The translations under genes and the position numbers were made by a program. Source: Ruminococcaceae bacterium UBA6364 (GTDB lineage: Bacteria > Bacillota > Clostridia > Oscillospirales > Acutalibacteraceae). Taken from it: DNA of 8,562 nucleotides. Shown piece by piece: positions 7,272-8,562 of the stretch; within the stretch, counting starts at the first letter, position 1, and the number at the start of each line of letters is the position of its first letter. Location: NCBI GenBank assembly GCA_002440045.1, contig DJRI01000122.1, positions 13,006 to 21,567 on the forward strand, given 5' to 3'. The notes below the pieces were generated by a model. The model was not told the origin of the DNA and searched no databases. It saw only the letters and a list, made by a program, of their open reading frames with translations.

Positions 7272-7759
7272 GTATTCTTAAAACCGTGCTCATTAATTAT
7301 TGCGTGTGCGCGTTTTTCGCAACGCTTTTGGAAACGCTTATACAGGAAAAGCAAAAGCGCATTTTTAAAACGCTGTCTTTTTGCGTTATAGCGGCTGTTA
7401 CCGTGTCGCCGCTTTTAGGCGCGCAAAAAAATATTGATTTTTTCGATTTTTTGACGCCCGAAGAAGAATATTCCGAGTCGCAAAAAAGTCTTGCCGCGGC
7501 TTCGGGGCGGCTTGAAAAAGCGGTGTATAAAAATGTGGAGGAAACGCTCATAAACGAAGGCATAAATGAATATGAGATATATGTAAGCACAAATTTAAAC
7601 GAAGAAGAAAACACGGTAACGCTTTCGCTTGTGTCGGTGCAAATCGGAAGCGATTTTAAAGACAAAGCCGAAAGTATAAAACAAAAGCTTTCCGAAACAT
7701 ACGGCGAAGCTTTGGCGTTGGAGGTGAAAAATAACGAAGAAAGCGGCAGAAGTGATTGA
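7268..7759 (+). CDS. spoIIIAF: Stage III sporulation protein AF, ring-building domain protein
   Basis: Two N-terminal membrane helices (about 5-24 and 33-51) are followed by an acidic linker (58-75) and a C-terminal alpha/beta domain (about 82-154) with the helix-strand-strand-helix-strand order of the ring-building motif. Strands are plausible at EYEIYVST (101-108) and TVTLSLVSVQI (116-126). This matches SpoIIIAF, whose soluble domain faces the intermembrane space and is thought to join rings with AG. At 163 residues it is shorter than the 206 of Bacillus. ATG 7268-7270 overlaps the spoIIIAE stop, with AAGGGG at 7253-7258 as ribosome binding site. The last 8 bases overlap the annotated spoIIIAG start. 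Confidence 0.94.
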   Translation: MSILKTVLINYCVCAFFATLLETLIQEKQKRIFKTLSFCVIAAVTVSPLLGAQKNIDFFDFLTPEEEYSESQKSLAAASGRLEKAVYKNVEETLINEGINEYEIYVSTNLNEEENTVTLSLVSVQIGSDFKDKAESIKQKLSETYGEALALEVKNNEESGRSD

Positions 7760-8273
7760 AAAGCTCAAAGCCAACAAAAAGGCGGCTTTGCTTGTTTTGC
7801 TCGGCATTGCTCTTGCGGCGCTTTTGTTGGCGGAAAGCGGCGGTAGCAAAACCGAGACCAAAACCGACGGCGTTGCGGCGGTGTCTGCCGCAAAATATAC
7901 GTCGCTTCTTGAAGAAAGGCTTGAAAAGCTCATTTCAAAAATAGACGGCGCGGGAAACGTCAAGGTTATGGTGTCTTTAGACAGCTGTTACGAAAATGTT
8001 TATTTGAAGGGCTACAGCACAAAAGAAAAAGCGGCGGGCGAGTCGCGGGAGGTTGAGACCGACGAAGAATACATAACCGTAAAAAAAGGCTCAAACAACG
8101 AAGAATGTCTTATAGTCAAGGTGTATGAGCCGTCAATAAAAGGCGTTGCGGTCGTGGCGGAAGGCGCCGACAGCCCCGCTGTCAAAATAGCCATCACCGA
8201 AACGGTGTCGGCGGTTCTTTCAATAAGCAGCGCAAAAATCTCGGTGGAAAAAATGAGCGAACGAAGCAGATAA
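7752..8273 (+). CDS. spoIIIAG: Stage III sporulation protein AG, ring-building domain protein
   Basis: This protein has one membrane helix (about 11-27), a Gly/Ser/Thr/Lys linker (29-45) and a soluble domain (48-168). The domain includes KVMVSLDS (71-78), a charged insert (about 86-118) and the family block IKGVAVVAEGAD (129-140), then a helix and final strand. In Bacillus SpoIIIAG the insert forms a beta-triangle that builds a large ring with a wide central pore; the insert here is in the equivalent place. The length of 173 residues compares with 229 in Bacillus. The only normal in-frame start is GTG 7752-7754, which lacks a good ribosome binding site. A strong GGAGGTGA at 7720-7727 points instead to about 7731-7736, where the frame reads ATA ACG. 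The true N-terminus may therefore be up to seven residues longer. Confidence 0.94.
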   Translation: MIEKLKANKKAALLVLLGIALAALLLAESGGSKTETKTDGVAAVSAAKYTSLLEERLEKLISKIDGAGNVKVMVSLDSCYENVYLKGYSTKEKAAGESREVETDEEYITVKKGSNNEECLIVKVYEPSIKGVAVVAEGADSPAVKIAITETVSAVLSISSAKISVEKMSERSR

Positions 8274-8303
8274 CCAAACGACAATTTTTTCGGAGGAATA
8301 TCT

Positions 8304-8562
8304 ATGAATGTACTTTTAAAAAGACGTCAGCTTATAATGGCGACGCTTGTTATAGCTCTCGGAGCGGCAGTGTTTGTGAATTGGTATTTTACGCGCACGT
8401 CGGACAATGTTAAAACGGGCGAGGGCGAAAGCGAAAACTATGTCCAAAACCTCGGCGAAGCGCGCTATGTGAATGCAAACAAAAATTCTGAGCAGGGGGA
8501 AACCGCGGCGCAGGACACAAAAGCCGATGACAGCTTTGCAGAAATAAAACTTAACAGAACAC
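8304..8562 (+). CDS. spoIIIAH: Stage III sporulation protein AH, 5' part only
   Basis: The first 86 codons of spoIIIAH run off the right edge. ATG 8304-8306 has GGAGGA at 8292-8297, six bases upstream, 30 bases after the spoIIIAG stop. The sequence starts with KRRQLIMATLVIALGAAVF (residues 6-24), a membrane anchor typical of clostridial SpoIIIAH. A linker with the LGEARYVNAN motif (50-59) and FAEIKLNRT (78-86) follows, the latter being the beginning of the first helix of the YscJ-like ring domain. SpoIIIAH binds forespore SpoIIQ across the intermembrane space and so links the two halves of the channel. Roughly 100 or more residues with the SpoIIQ-binding domain are missing, so its integrity cannot be judged. 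Confidence 0.95.
   Translation, partial: MNVLLKRRQLIMATLVIALGAAVFVNWYFTRTSDNVKTGEGESENYVQNLGEARYVNANKNSEQGETAAQDTKADDSFAEIKLNRT

Noticed and set aside
6386..7354. Minus-strand open frames of 142 and 177 codons opposite spoIIIAE/AF
   Set aside because: They mirror the codon pattern of the true genes and lack ribosome binding sites or recognisable domains.
7595..7963. 122-codon minus-strand frame across spoIIIAF/AG
   Set aside because: It is antisense to two well-supported genes, with low-complexity Ser/Phe-rich sequence and no known family.
1..8562. CRISPR arrays, tRNA or rRNA genes, insertion sequences, phage genes or defence systems
   Set aside because: No repeat-spacer arrays, RNA gene signatures, terminal inverted repeats or transposase motifs were seen on either strand; almost all bases belong to known housekeeping or sporulation genes.

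Overview
The window looks like chromosome of an endospore-forming Firmicute, most probably an anaerobic gut-type member of the Clostridia. The evidence is a complete-looking spoIIIA sporulation operon, strong AGGAGG-type ribosome binding sites, mid-range base composition, and SpoIIIA proteins that are shorter than those of Bacillus subtilis. The lineage is an inference from gene content; I cannot name a genus.

Layout. On the minus strand, reading right to left, a large YfhO-family membrane glycosyltransferase-like gene (3989-1080) is followed 21 bases later by the 5' part of a comM/yifB-type AAA+ ATPase gene (1058-1, cut by the window edge). The two probably form one transcription unit. A good sigma-A-type promoter with an extended -10 lies just upstream of yfhO. 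A 174-base divergent intergenic region (3990-4163) then separates this unit from the plus-strand spoIIIA operon: spoIIIAA, AB, AC, AD, AE, AF, AG and the first 86 codons of AH, running off the right edge. The genes are tightly packed, with overlapping stop/start codons at four junctions.

How they work together. The eight SpoIIIA proteins form the mother-cell half of the feeding-tube or channel apparatus that joins forespore SpoIIQ across the two membranes during engulfment. AA is the ATPase; AB to AE are membrane components resembling parts of secretion systems and of an export platform; AF, AG and AH carry ring-building domains. The minus-strand pair (cell-envelope glycosylation and a DNA-uptake/recombination-type helicase family) has no evident functional link to sporulation and looks like a chance neighbour.

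Novelty. I found no undescribed multi-gene system here: every coding region belongs to a known family. The most interesting parts are non-coding. The divergent region contains two separate palindromes, a terminator-like hairpin in an unexpected orientation, and a two-codon mini-ORF ending one base before spoIIIAA. The spoIIIAG start is also odd, because its strong Shine-Dalgarno points at a codon that is not a normal start.
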